From positions 1-6,733 of the forward strand of contig JAATVJ010000197.1 of assembly GCA_014523515.1 (NCBI GenBank): a stretch of DNA of 6,733 bases, read 5' to 3'. Both the position numbers and the translations under genes were made by a program. This DNA is from Nitrososphaerales archaeon TH1177. GTDB taxonomy: Archaea > Thermoproteota > Nitrososphaeria > Nitrososphaerales > Nitrososphaeraceae. The notes beneath the pieces were generated by a model. It made no database searches. It saw only the letters and a list, made by a program, of their open reading frames with translations, and was not told the DNA's origin. Shown in pieces: positions 1-5,787 of the stretch; position 1 is the first letter of the stretch; each line of letters opens with the position of its first letter.

Positions 1-250
1 TAAGTTTTATTATAGGTACAATCGCTGCCTCAGTTTTTCCCGACCCTGTGGGTGCCACCAACAGAGAATCGTAATCTCTTACTATTACTTTTAAACCAAG
101 AGTTTGAATTGATGTTAAAACCGGAAAACCAAATTTATTGAATTGATCTATAACAATTTTTTCAAGGTCCTCATGGTTCAAAGATGTAAAAGAAATACTA
201 TTATCGGGTAGTGGACGATTGTTTTTGTTTTTTCTTTTGTTTATCTGCAT
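1..250 (-). CDS. DEAD/DEAH-box (Lhr-like) helicase, N-terminal part, cut by the left edge
   Basis: Partial gene: only the first 83 codons are inside the window. The reading frame from the ATG at 250 gives a basic Asn/Lys-rich start, then a Q-motif-like stretch (FGFPVLTSIQT, residues 40-50, with Gln49) and a textbook Walker A motif (APTGSGKTEAA, residues 66-76). This order and spacing is that of superfamily 2 DEAD/DEAH helicases, and the TEAA ending is typical of Lhr-type and related archaeal ATP-dependent helicases. The role would be ATP-driven unwinding or remodelling of nucleic acid; DNA versus RNA cannot be decided from this part. The ATG choice makes the gene overlap the upstream small membrane-protein gene by 50 bp, in another frame. 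A TTG at 181 (residue 24), 20 bp after that gene's stop, is an alternative start still upstream of the Q motif. No clear ribosome site precedes either. Family call firm, subfamily tentative. Confidence 0.85.
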   Translation of the reverse strand, partial: MQINKRKNKNNRPLPDNSISFTSLNHEDLEKIVIDQFNKFGFPVLTSIQTLGLKVIVRDYDSLLVAPTGSGKTEAAIVPIIKL

Positions 251-371
251 ATGCTGATGCTGATGATGAATTTGACTTTTCATATACCATTACCGAAAAT
301 AATCCTATAATAAATAACACAACTGCGACAAATACATATTGATCGAAATTTGGGATTGATTCAAATGCCAT
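201..371 (-). CDS. Small single-pass membrane protein, unknown function
   Basis: A 56-residue protein starting at the ATG at 371 (MAFESIPNF). It has one strongly hydrophobic segment (YVFVAVVLFIIGLFSVMVY, about residues 12-30) followed by a Ser/Ala-rich linker and a very basic Lys/Gln tail ending in SSTTR, so the tail probably faces the cytoplasm. The frame stays open up to an ATG at 449, but a TATA-like TATATTAA at 393-400 is centred about 25 bp before 371. That fits a leaderless transcript beginning at or next to the shorter start, so 371 was chosen. Its 3' end overlaps the helicase start by 50 bp, so the two are probably co-transcribed. I do not recognise the family. It could be a spurious ORF, but a clean transmembrane helix and a well-placed promoter argue for a real gene. 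Confidence 0.55.
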   Translation of the reverse strand: MAFESIPNFDQYVFVAVVLFIIGLFSVMVYEKSNSSSASAYADKQKKKQKQSSTTR

Positions 372-392
372 ATTTATCAATAGGATTCTGCT

Positions 393-400
393 ATTAATAT
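393..400 (-). promoter_or_regulatory. TATA-box-like element for the small membrane protein
   Basis: On the minus strand this reads TATATTAA, centred about 25 bp upstream of the ATG at 371. That is the usual archaeal TATA-to-transcription-start distance, so the mRNA would be leaderless. The element lies about 20 bp from the divergent promoter of the PP-loop gene. Assigned by position and base composition only. Confidence 0.4.
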
Positions 401-417
401 ACATTATTTGACTTAGC

Positions 418-425
418 AATAAATA
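418..425 (+). promoter_or_regulatory. TATA-box-like element for the PP-loop ATPase gene
   Basis: AATAAATA lies about 37 bp before the ATG at 459, which would put transcription start near 447-449 and give a leader of roughly ten bases. No Shine-Dalgarno motif is seen in that leader. Assigned by position only. Confidence 0.35.
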
Positions 426-458
426 GAGCTTGCTAGTTGTAAGAAACATAGGACTGCA

Positions 459-1628
459 ATGACTACTACTGCCACTACTAATACTAGTAATACCAAAAAA
501 AAATTGGAGAATACTGAAAAAAAAGATTCAGATCATAATAATAACAATAATAATAAAATTGCCAATAATAAGAAGCAAACAACAACAAAAGCTGTTGCTC
601 TTTTATCTGGAGGACTTGACAGTAACCTAGCTATAAGAATGGTGCAGGAACTAGGTGTGGAGGTTGAAGCAATAGCTGTAAAGACACCATTCTGTGACTT
701 TGACTGTGGTAAAGGTTGTGGTCATCGTGTTCAAGAGGTTGCACTAGAACTTGGAATTAAGTTAAAGACAGTTTATTTTGGAGAAGAATATTTAAAAATG
801 CTGAAAAATCCAAAATATGGCTATGGTTCAGGGATGAATCCATGTATAGATTGTAGAAGCATGATGTATAATGCAGCAAAAGAACATATGGAAAAAACAG
901 GTGCAGATTTCATCATCACAGGAGAAGTTTTAGGACAGAGACCTATGAGTCAAAATGGCAATGCTTTGAAAATTATTGAAAATGAAACTCAAACAAATAG
1001 AAAGATTGTTAGACCCTTATCTTTCAGACATCTTCCTTTAACAGAAGCAGAGAGTAAAGGATTGATCAAGAGAGAAAAAATGGGAGATATAAAGGGAAGA
1101 TCTAGGAAAGTTCAATTGCAATTAGCAAAAAAATTTGATATTTCTGATCCGCCGAATGCAGCAGGAGGATGTTTATTAACAGACCCGGCTTTTTCGATAC
1201 GAATTCGAGATTTGTACGACCATACTAAAGAAGGAATTCCCGATATGAATGATATTGAATTGCTAAAGATTGGCCGACATTTCCGTCTTTCAAATAATAC
1301 GAAATTAATAGTTGGAAGAAATAAAATAGAAAATGAAATTTTAGATTCTTTAAAACTGGATGATGATATTATTATTGAAGTAAGTAATTATGTAGGTCCA
1401 ACATGTTTAGTGAGAACAAAAAATCGATCATCATCATCACTATCATCGTCGCTACCACCAACACCATCAGAGAAAGAAATTGAAATTGCAGCATCAACTG
1501 CATTAAGATATTCTGATTCACCTAAGGACAAATTGTCAAATGTAAGAATAAAAAGTGTAGGTCATGATGAAAAAGAAATACAAGTTTTTCCAATAGATAA
1601 CCAAGTATTAGATAAATTAAGAATTTAA
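459..1628 (+). CDS. PP-loop ATPase, MnmA/ThiI-like tRNA-thiolation family
   Basis: A 389-residue protein. The PP-loop signature SGGLDS is at residues 50-55. It is followed by a Cys cluster (C79, C83, C87), the NPCIDCR motif (C129, C132), the conserved TGEVLGQRPMSQ stretch at 154-165 and C238. This is the layout of the PP-loop group related to MnmA/TrmU and ThiI, which adenylates a base so that sulphur can be inserted, probably in tRNA. The C-terminal third contains IGRHFRL and KLIVGRNKIENE (about 271-293), resembling the NFACT-R-like RNA-binding module often fused to this group. Residues 1-43 are a low-complexity Thr/Asn/Lys tail and 323-333 a Ser-rich insertion; both come from trinucleotide-rich DNA. 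The ATG at 459 is the only good start before the ATPase core. Transcribed divergently from the small membrane-protein gene. Family well supported; exact modified base and position unknown. Confidence 0.85.
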   Translation: MTTTATTNTSNTKKKLENTEKKDSDHNNNNNNKIANNKKQTTTKAVALLSGGLDSNLAIRMVQELGVEVEAIAVKTPFCDFDCGKGCGHRVQEVALELGIKLKTVYFGEEYLKMLKNPKYGYGSGMNPCIDCRSMMYNAAKEHMEKTGADFIITGEVLGQRPMSQNGNALKIIENETQTNRKIVRPLSFRHLPLTEAESKGLIKREKMGDIKGRSRKVQLQLAKKFDISDPPNAAGGCLLTDPAFSIRIRDLYDHTKEGIPDMNDIELLKIGRHFRLSNNTKLIVGRNKIENEILDSLKLDDDIIIEVSNYVGPTCLVRTKNRSSSSLSSSLPPTPSEKEIEIAASTALRYSDSPKDKLSNVRIKSVGHDEKEIQVFPIDNQVLDKLRI

Positions 1629-1657
1629 TTTCTAATCTCAATATTTATTCTGCTTTT

Positions 1658-1677
1658 AAAAATACCTATGTATTTTT
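1658..1677 (+). terminator. Hairpin with T-run after the PP-loop gene
   Basis: A perfect 8-bp inverted repeat, AAAAATAC and GTATTTTT, is separated by the 4-base loop CTAT, about 30 bp after the stop codon. The 3' arm ends in five T. Archaeal termination depends mainly on T-runs, so the T-run may matter more than the stem. Confidence 0.45.
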
Positions 1678-1748
1678 CCTCCTAAACCATTTACATACAC
1701 GATATTTAAAAGGTAAAAGGAAAAAGAAATAAGAATCCACACTTAATG

Positions 1749-1787
1749 TATATGTAATAAGATTAAAGAGTTGAGAATTTACATATA
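1749..1787. repeat. 9-bp inverted repeat in the gap 1629-1888
   Basis: TATATGTAA (1749-1757) and TTACATATA (1779-1787) are perfect inverted copies with a 21-base spacer. The surrounding 260-bp gap is otherwise plain AT-rich sequence with no gene or RNA that I can recognise. It could be a protein-binding dyad upstream of the next gene, or chance in AT-rich DNA. Confidence 0.3.
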
Positions 1788-1857
1788 AAATAAAATTGGC
1801 AATACTGTAACTATAATTTTAAATTTTATAATAAAAAAGAAAAGTACACTAGTAAAC

Positions 1858-1866
1858 AATTTATCC
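1858..1866 (+). promoter_or_regulatory. TATA-box-like element for the two-helix membrane protein
   Basis: AATTTATCC is centred about 27 bp before the TTG at 1889, which fits a leaderless transcript starting at that codon. This is the main support for the TTG start, because no ribosome site is visible. Position-based call. Confidence 0.35.
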
Positions 1867-1888
1867 AATTAATTAAACTAAATATATA

Positions 1889-2326
1889 TTGAAAGGAAGA
1901 AATAATTGGTTTAGAAGACGATGGCTGGATTTTAGACAAGGACACAGCATATATCTTGTTTTTATCATGACATTTGCAAATTTTATAACTATACAATATA
2001 AATTAGTTTTAGAAAAAGTTCCCCTTGTTGATACATTAACAGGTGGAAGTATTTTTGGATTTGCAATATTTTTTGTAGCATTATATGTCCCAATAGGAAT
2101 TTTGATAGGATATTGGCATAGAAAAAGTCAATGGAAAATTGAAGCTGAGGCTCTTTTCAAAGAGAACAGGATTGGTGCAATTATGTGGTTATTTGTTATA
2201 GATCTTATAGATGGAAAAGTTACCGAAAAAGAAAAGCAAGATATGAGAGAAATGTTGCAAAAAATAACAAAAGGAAAAGAAAAAGGAAAAACTAGTAATA
2301 AAGAAGATGAAAGTAGTGAAAAATAA
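1889..2326 (+). CDS. Two-helix membrane protein, unknown function
   Basis: A 145-residue protein starting at TTG. The N-terminus is basic (RRRW at 9-12) and cytoplasmic by the positive-inside rule. Two hydrophobic segments follow, about 20-40 (IYLVFIMTFANFITIQYKLV) and 54-77 (including IFFVALYVPIGILIGYW). The remaining third is soluble, charged and predicted helical, ending in a Lys/Glu/Ser tail from about residue 125. Both ends would therefore face the cytoplasm. The next in-frame ATG (residue 27) lies inside the first helix and would destroy it, so the TTG is preferred; an in-frame stop at 1876-1878 excludes much longer versions. A TATA-like box 27 bp upstream supports it. I do not recognise the family and the neighbours give no functional clue. 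Convergent with the methyltransferase gene. Confidence 0.7.
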   Translation: MKGRNNWFRRRWLDFRQGHSIYLVFIMTFANFITIQYKLVLEKVPLVDTLTGGSIFGFAIFFVALYVPIGILIGYWHRKSQWKIEAEALFKENRIGAIMWLFVIDLIDGKVTEKEKQDMREMLQKITKGKEKGKTSNKEDESSEK

Positions 2327-2343
2327 TATCTTTGTTTAACAAT

Positions 2344-2363
2344 TATATACTAATGAGTATATA
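2344..2363. terminator. Hairpin between convergent genes
   Basis: A perfect 8-bp inverted repeat, TATATACT and AGTATATA, has a 4-base AATG loop. It sits in the 64-bp gap between two converging genes and is followed by T-rich sequence on the plus strand. It may act as a shared terminator or simply be an AT-rich dyad. Confidence 0.35.
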
Positions 2364-2390
2364 TATTATTAATTTAATTTTAATTCATTT

Positions 2391-3032
2391 CTACAGCACA
2401 ACATGAAAAATTGATTGTTTTGTATCAATGGTGCCCAGGAATTTTTTTCTTTTTATTGGAATTCTTTTTATTGTCGTTGTAGAGGGCTCTGTATGCTTTT
2501 TGTATATTGTTTCATATTGATGAATAAAATTATGAGGAGCATGTTTCCTTGGAGGATGATCATCATACCAATCAATATTAATAATATTTTTTTTAGATAA
2601 TGTTATTAATTTTTTAATAATAGAATCGATTTCAGTTGGTAAAATATGCAAAAGAACTTCAGACAGGAGAACTAAATCATATTTTTTATCTAAATTCAAA
2701 GACTGAATATCAGACACCATAAAATCTAATTTGACTTTATTAGATAAATTTATAGAAGATAGATAAATTTTTGCATTTTCAATTTGATGAGGAGATATAT
2801 CTATAGCTAAATATTCTGTAATATTATCATATTTAGTCAATAAAAGTTTTGTTATTCGACCAAATCCACAACCTAATTCTAGTACAGATTTAAATGAACC
2901 AGTAATACCATTCAAGTAGTCAATTAGGAATTGTTCCTGTAAACGCTTGTTATCATCATAGTGGAAATTTTTTTTATAAAATTTCCCACGCTCATGCCAA
3001 TATTCAGATGGATCATAAGACAACTTATACAT
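2391..3032 (-). CDS. Class I SAM-dependent methyltransferase
   Basis: A 213-residue protein. Motif I is clear: VLELGCGFGRI at residues 50-60, which binds S-adenosylmethionine. The acidic end of strand 2 follows (LAIDIS, 75-80, Asp78 contacting the ribose), then VSDIQSL (106-112, adenine-side motif) and DLVLLSEVLLHIL (119-131, motif IV region). The N-terminal SYDPSEYWHERGKFY stretch is typical of small stand-alone methyltransferases of the Methyltransf_11/25 type. The acceptor substrate cannot be predicted; these enzymes modify metabolites, quinones, lipids or sugars. The last ~50 residues are basic (IKRIPIKRKKF) and may be a lineage-specific tail. The ATG at 3032 is supported by a TATA-like box 24 bp upstream, again implying a leaderless mRNA. 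Single gene, convergent with the two-helix membrane protein. Family firm, substrate unknown. Confidence 0.86.
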   Translation of the reverse strand: MYKLSYDPSEYWHERGKFYKKNFHYDDNKRLQEQFLIDYLNGITGSFKSVLELGCGFGRITKLLLTKYDNITEYLAIDISPHQIENAKIYLSSINLSNKVKLDFMVSDIQSLNLDKKYDLVLLSEVLLHILPTEIDSIIKKLITLSKKNIINIDWYDDHPPRKHAPHNFIHQYETIYKKHTEPSTTTIKRIPIKRKKFLGTIDTKQSIFHVVL

Positions 3033-3050
3033 ATAAAAAATTTAATTAAA

Positions 3051-3060
3051 CTATAAATAG
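3051..3060 (-). promoter_or_regulatory. TATA-box-like element for the methyltransferase
   Basis: CTATTTATAG on the minus strand is centred about 24 bp before the ATG at 3032, matching the leaderless arrangement inferred for other single genes here. Confidence 0.45.
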
Positions 3061-3840
3061 ATTCCTCAAAATGAATTAAGATTATCATAGATTTGATTAT
3101 AACGATTGTTTTTTTTACAAACATTTCAGCATTATATTCGTAGGACATTCAATTAAATATTTCATGTCATATGAAAGTACTTGAAGATTACAAGCGAGCT
3201 TCAAGTGCAATCTTAAACTTTTAAGTAATTGAGGATTTATTATTTTTATATCTATATAACAGATGTAAGTAATTCTATGAAGCTGGGTATAATTATTCCA
3301 TTTTAATAACAAATAAAGTAGTATATTGGTGTGTATGATGTTTTTTGTTGTTGTAACTATCATCCAAGCAAGCCGACAAACTAGGGCATTTTCGATCTAC
3401 ATCTATTCTAATTGGCCCTTTTGTATTTGATTGGTTTGATTCAATGGTTACATAACAATAACTATAATAATAACAAGAACAAAACAAGACGTGGTAGACT
3501 CAATATTTATTTTCTTATTGTTATTTTTTGATGTTTTATAATATATATAATTCGATTAGACTCCAATAGAATATTGCATGAACATCTTCTTGCAATGAAC
3601 CCCTTATAATAAAAAGATAATAATGAAAGGATGCAGGTGATACAGTTCAAGCAGACAAACATTGAACAGATAGACAGACGTCTTATCATGCTATCCATGA
3701 ATATAAATAACAGAACTATTATGTTGGATTGAACTTTTTGTACATAAAAAAATTTGCTATCGTTTAAACCAAATCTATTACCATATATGTATATTATATC
3801 ATATTCATATATTTGTGAATATAACTTACTTATTCATAAC
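3061..3840. other. Long gap without a convincing gene
   Basis: About 780 bp between the methyltransferase promoter and the recombinase leader. Both strands contain short open frames (35-80 codons), but none has a recognisable domain, good start context or convincing composition, and several overlap one another. What can be seen: interleaved inverted repeats at 3179-3226; a 6-bp inverted repeat ATTGCA/TGCAAT at 3573-3596; a patch near 3362-3415 less AT-rich than its surroundings; and the palindrome GTTTAAAC at 3762-3769. No tRNA cloverleaf was found. This could be a decayed accessory region upstream of the recombinase or a non-coding RNA locus. Confidence 0.4.
3179..3226. repeat. Interleaved inverted repeats
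   Basis: ACTTGAAG (3179-3186) pairs perfectly with CTTCAAGT (3199-3206). AAGATT (3184-3189) pairs with AATCTT (3209-3214). The two pairings share bases 3184-3186, so the stems are mutually exclusive if transcribed. A third small dyad, ACTTTTAAGT, follows at 3217-3226. No gene explains it. Confidence 0.4.
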
Positions 3841-3880
3841 TCTGGTACGATCAGATACCAATAGGTTTATTCTCAAACCT
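3841..3880. repeat. Two adjacent short inverted repeats upstream of the recombinase
   Basis: TGGTA (3843-3847) with TACCA (3856-3860) is followed two bases later by AGGTTT (3863-3868) with AAACCT (3875-3880). Paired short dyads beside a tyrosine recombinase gene can be recombinase-binding or operator sites; this is inference. They fall within the upstream in-frame extension of the recombinase ORF. Confidence 0.35.
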
Positions 3881-3911
3881 ACGAGTTGTGTTCATGGGTT
3901 TTTACATATTC

Positions 3912-3919
3912 CTTATAAG
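3912..3919 (+). promoter_or_regulatory. TATA-box-like element for the recombinase
   Basis: TTATAAGC-type sequence within CCTTATAAGC, about 34 bp before the ATG at 3950. It predicts transcription start near 3941 and a leader of around nine bases. A second AT-rich candidate (CATATATG, about 3782-3789) would instead serve the upstream GTG at 3815. Confidence 0.35.
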
Positions 3920-3949
3920 CAAGTAAGAGCAAGCCTGTCTTGTAAATCA

Positions 3950-5440
3950 ATGGCTCAAAGTTATGTTGTCAACAACAACAATAGTAGTAGTAGTAACAAC
4001 AACAAGGAAAACAACAAAGATAATGAAAACAATGATCTCATTGTTTTGGATTTACAAAAAAAGATAGCTTCTCTATACAAAGGGGTTTCGACCTCTACTA
4101 TCTGTAAAGGAGATCTAAGATATTATGACTCTCTTTTCAGAAACATGTCTTGTGCAAATATACAAAATGCAAGTCTTCTTTACCAATTTTTGATAACAGA
4201 ACGTAATGCTCAGAATCTAAAACTAAATACTATATTGACACATCTCAAAATCATATGTTTATTTAACAGATATTTGAAATACAAGGACTTTGAGAAAATT
4301 ACCAAGATTGACATAACAGATTTCTTGAATTCTTTCAGGAAATCAGAATCTGATGATCCAGCTCGTAAATGGATGGGAACCTACAATATACGACAGATGA
4401 TCTTGAGTAAATTCTTCAGATGTTTATACAATCAACATCTATACAATGAAGTAGACCAAAAAAATTGGACTACTCCACCATGCATGCAAGGAATAAAGCA
4501 ATTCATAAGAAAAGAGAAATCTGCTTACAAACCTTCTGATATTTGGACCAATGAAGACAATGCACTCTTTTTAAAATATTGTCCACAAAAAAGAGACAAA
4601 TGTTATCATGCAATGGCAAATGATACTTCTTGTCGTCCTCATGAACTTCTAAACCTAAAGATCAAAGATATAGTTTTCAAGATATCATCTTCAACTGGTA
4701 TGCAGTATGCTGAAGTTCATATAGTAGAAAGCAAGACAAAGCCTAGGACTCTTCCTCTCATATTTTCTATACCATATGTCAAAGACTGGCTTGATTCACA
4801 TCCTATGGGGAATAATCCCGATTCATTTTTGTTTGTATCTCTAGCAGATTCTAACTACGGAGAACAATTCAGCATAAATGCACTTAACAAGCAATACTCA
4901 GATTCATACAAGAAAAGATACTTCCCAAAACTACTCAAAAATTCAGGAATTCCAGAAGCAGACAAATCATATATCAGAAATTTGTTGACAAAACCATGGA
5001 CACCTTATATTTTGAGACATTCTGCCTTGACGGCCAAATCCATGATATTGAAAGAATCTACCTTGAGAGATCATGCGGGTTGGTCCATGTCAAGTAAGAT
5101 GCCACAAGTCTATATACACTACTACGGAAATGAATCTTCAAAATCGTTACTTCGAGAGTATGGGATTGAAGACTACAAAAATGAAAATGTAAATGTATTG
5201 AAATCAAAGTATTGTCCTAATTGTAATGAGCCAAACAAACCAGAAAGTAAATTCTGTTTCAAGTGCAAGATGGTTTTAACTTTTGATTCCTACAAGGAGA
5301 CATTGGAAAGGGAGAAAGAAAAAGAATCAGAAATACAAACAATGAAACAACAAATAGAATTGTTAACAGAATCACAAAAAGAAATCTTGGAATGTCTTAA
5401 GTATCCAGAAAGACTAAGTTATATATTGAATGAAAAATAA
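3950..5440 (+). CDS. Tyrosine recombinase/integrase with C-terminal zinc ribbon and coiled coil
   Basis: A 496-residue site-specific DNA recombinase. Residues 8-29 are an Asn/Ser-rich linker. About 30-170 is a helical SAM-like core-binding domain and about 195-410 the catalytic domain. Catalytic residues visible: Arg229 (DTSCRPHELLNLKIKDI), Lys262 in the beta-hairpin ESKTKPRTLPL, YILRH at 353-357 (Arg356, with Tyr353 where most families have His), His375/Trp378 in DHAGWS, and nucleophile Tyr388 (QVYIHYYG). A zinc ribbon follows (C422, C425, C436, C439), then a charged coiled coil at about 449-485. The set is complete, so it is probably active, cutting and joining DNA through a phosphotyrosine link. 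The frame stays open upstream, with a GTG at 3815 adding 45 residues. The ATG at 3950 is preferred because the extension looks non-protein-like and contains hairpins. No partner attachment site is visible. It marks a mobile or integrated element. Confidence 0.92.
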   Translation: MAQSYVVNNNNSSSSNNNKENNKDNENNDLIVLDLQKKIASLYKGVSTSTICKGDLRYYDSLFRNMSCANIQNASLLYQFLITERNAQNLKLNTILTHLKIICLFNRYLKYKDFEKITKIDITDFLNSFRKSESDDPARKWMGTYNIRQMILSKFFRCLYNQHLYNEVDQKNWTTPPCMQGIKQFIRKEKSAYKPSDIWTNEDNALFLKYCPQKRDKCYHAMANDTSCRPHELLNLKIKDIVFKISSSTGMQYAEVHIVESKTKPRTLPLIFSIPYVKDWLDSHPMGNNPDSFLFVSLADSNYGEQFSINALNKQYSDSYKKRYFPKLLKNSGIPEADKSYIRNLLTKPWTPYILRHSALTAKSMILKESTLRDHAGWSMSSKMPQVYIHYYGNESSKSLLREYGIEDYKNENVNVLKSKYCPNCNEPNKPESKFCFKCKMVLTFDSYKETLEREKEKESEIQTMKQQIELLTESQKEILECLKYPERLSYILNEK

Positions 5441-5445
5441 ATCCA

Positions 5446-5451
5446 TTTTTT
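5446..5451 (+). terminator. T-run terminator after the recombinase
   Basis: Six T begin five bases after the stop codon, within the palindromic context ATTTTTTAAAAT. A T-run directly after the stop is the usual archaeal termination signal. Confidence 0.4.
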
Positions 5452-5478
5452 AAAATAGCAACGTTATTGAGATGTGTT

Positions 5479-5512
5479 CCTTAAATAAGGAGCATTTTAT
5501 AAAGAATACTCC
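5479..5512. repeat. Overlapping dyads downstream of the recombinase
   Basis: CCTTAAATAAGG (5479-5490) is an inverted repeat with a 2-base centre. Its last bases start a second dyad, GGAGCATT (5489-5496) with AATACTCC (5505-5512), an 8-bp stem with one mismatch and an 8-base loop. This could be a backup terminator or a protein-binding site; function not shown. Confidence 0.35.
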
Positions 5513-5619
5513 ATAATATATTCTAATTTTTGATAAAAAGAATCAAATATTCAATGCCAATTCTAAAATATTACATTGTATAAATTATTATAGATATATT
5601 GATTTTCCATATTTCTCAT

Positions 5620-5632
5620 TATCCAAGTCTTA
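5620..5632. repeat. 13-bp direct repeat, copy 1
   Basis: TATCCAAGTCTTA occurs here and, identically and in the same orientation, at 5731-5743. This copy is directly followed by TTTGTGAT; a similar TTTGTAAT lies 15 bases after the second copy. Both copies are in the leader region of the small-protein operon, suggesting paired binding sites. Confidence 0.5.
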
Positions 5633-5674
5633 TTTGTGATCTTTTAATATGATAAATAACATTTTTCAAGCCAG

Positions 5675-5686
5675 TAATTGCAATTA
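5675..5686. promoter_or_regulatory. Perfect 12-bp palindrome, candidate operator
   Basis: TAATTGCAATTA is self-complementary over its full length. It lies between the two 13-bp direct repeats and about 100 bp before the start of the small DNA-binding-protein operon. Symmetry fits a dimeric regulator such as a ribbon-helix-helix or AbrB-type protein, possibly the operon's own product. A looser dyad, TGTAAAA (5695-5701) with TTTTACA (5715-5721), follows. The rest of the 347-bp gap 5441-5787 shows no gene. Confidence 0.4.
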
Positions 5687-5730
5687 AAGTTTATTGTAAA
5701 AAAATGATTGATTCTTTTACATAATATTAA

Positions 5731-5743
5731 TATCCAAGTCTTA
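5731..5743. repeat. 13-bp direct repeat, copy 2
   Basis: An identical copy of the TATCCAAGTCTTA at 5620-5632, 111 bp further on and 45 bp before the ATG of the first operon gene. Its closeness to the likely promoter suggests a regulatory role; inference only. Confidence 0.5.
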
Positions 5744-5769
5744 AATTACTTAATATTATTTGTAATTGT

Positions 5770-5774
5770 AGGAG
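5770..5774 (+). promoter_or_regulatory. Possible ribosome binding site for the RHH-like gene
   Basis: AGGAG lies 13 bases before the ATG at 5788, a longer spacing than the 8-10 bases of the two downstream genes. It is the only purine-rich motif there and may work weakly. Confidence 0.4.
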
Positions 5775-5787
5775 CTATAAGTTTTAT

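Noticed and set aside
2924..3363. Minus-strand frames overlapping the methyltransferase start and the gap
   Set aside because: They overlap each other and the methyltransferase promoter in other frames and show no protein-like pattern.
3355..3480. Less AT-rich patch considered as a tRNA or tRNA fragment (integration target)
   Set aside because: No acceptor, anticodon and T-arm pairing could be assembled, and the TTCRA T-loop motif is missing.
3293..3698. Minus-strand frames of 63-64 codons at 3293-3487 and 3507-3698
   Set aside because: Composition is Cys/Tyr/Ile-rich as in translated AT-rich non-coding DNA, with no domain, ribosome site or promoter of the right geometry.
3631..3732. 33-codon plus-strand frame starting with ATG just after GAAAGG
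   Set aside because: Short, with the purine motif touching the start codon, no recognisable features, and an overlapping minus-strand frame of similar quality. Not enough to call a gene.
3863..3880. Hairpin considered as the T-arm of a tRNA at an attachment site
   Set aside because: The loop is six bases and lacks the TTCRA motif, and no flanking anticodon arm or acceptor stem is present.
5620..5743. Direct repeats considered as a CRISPR array
   Set aside because: Only two 13-bp copies with a 98-bp spacer containing other dyads; repeat and spacer sizes do not fit CRISPR.
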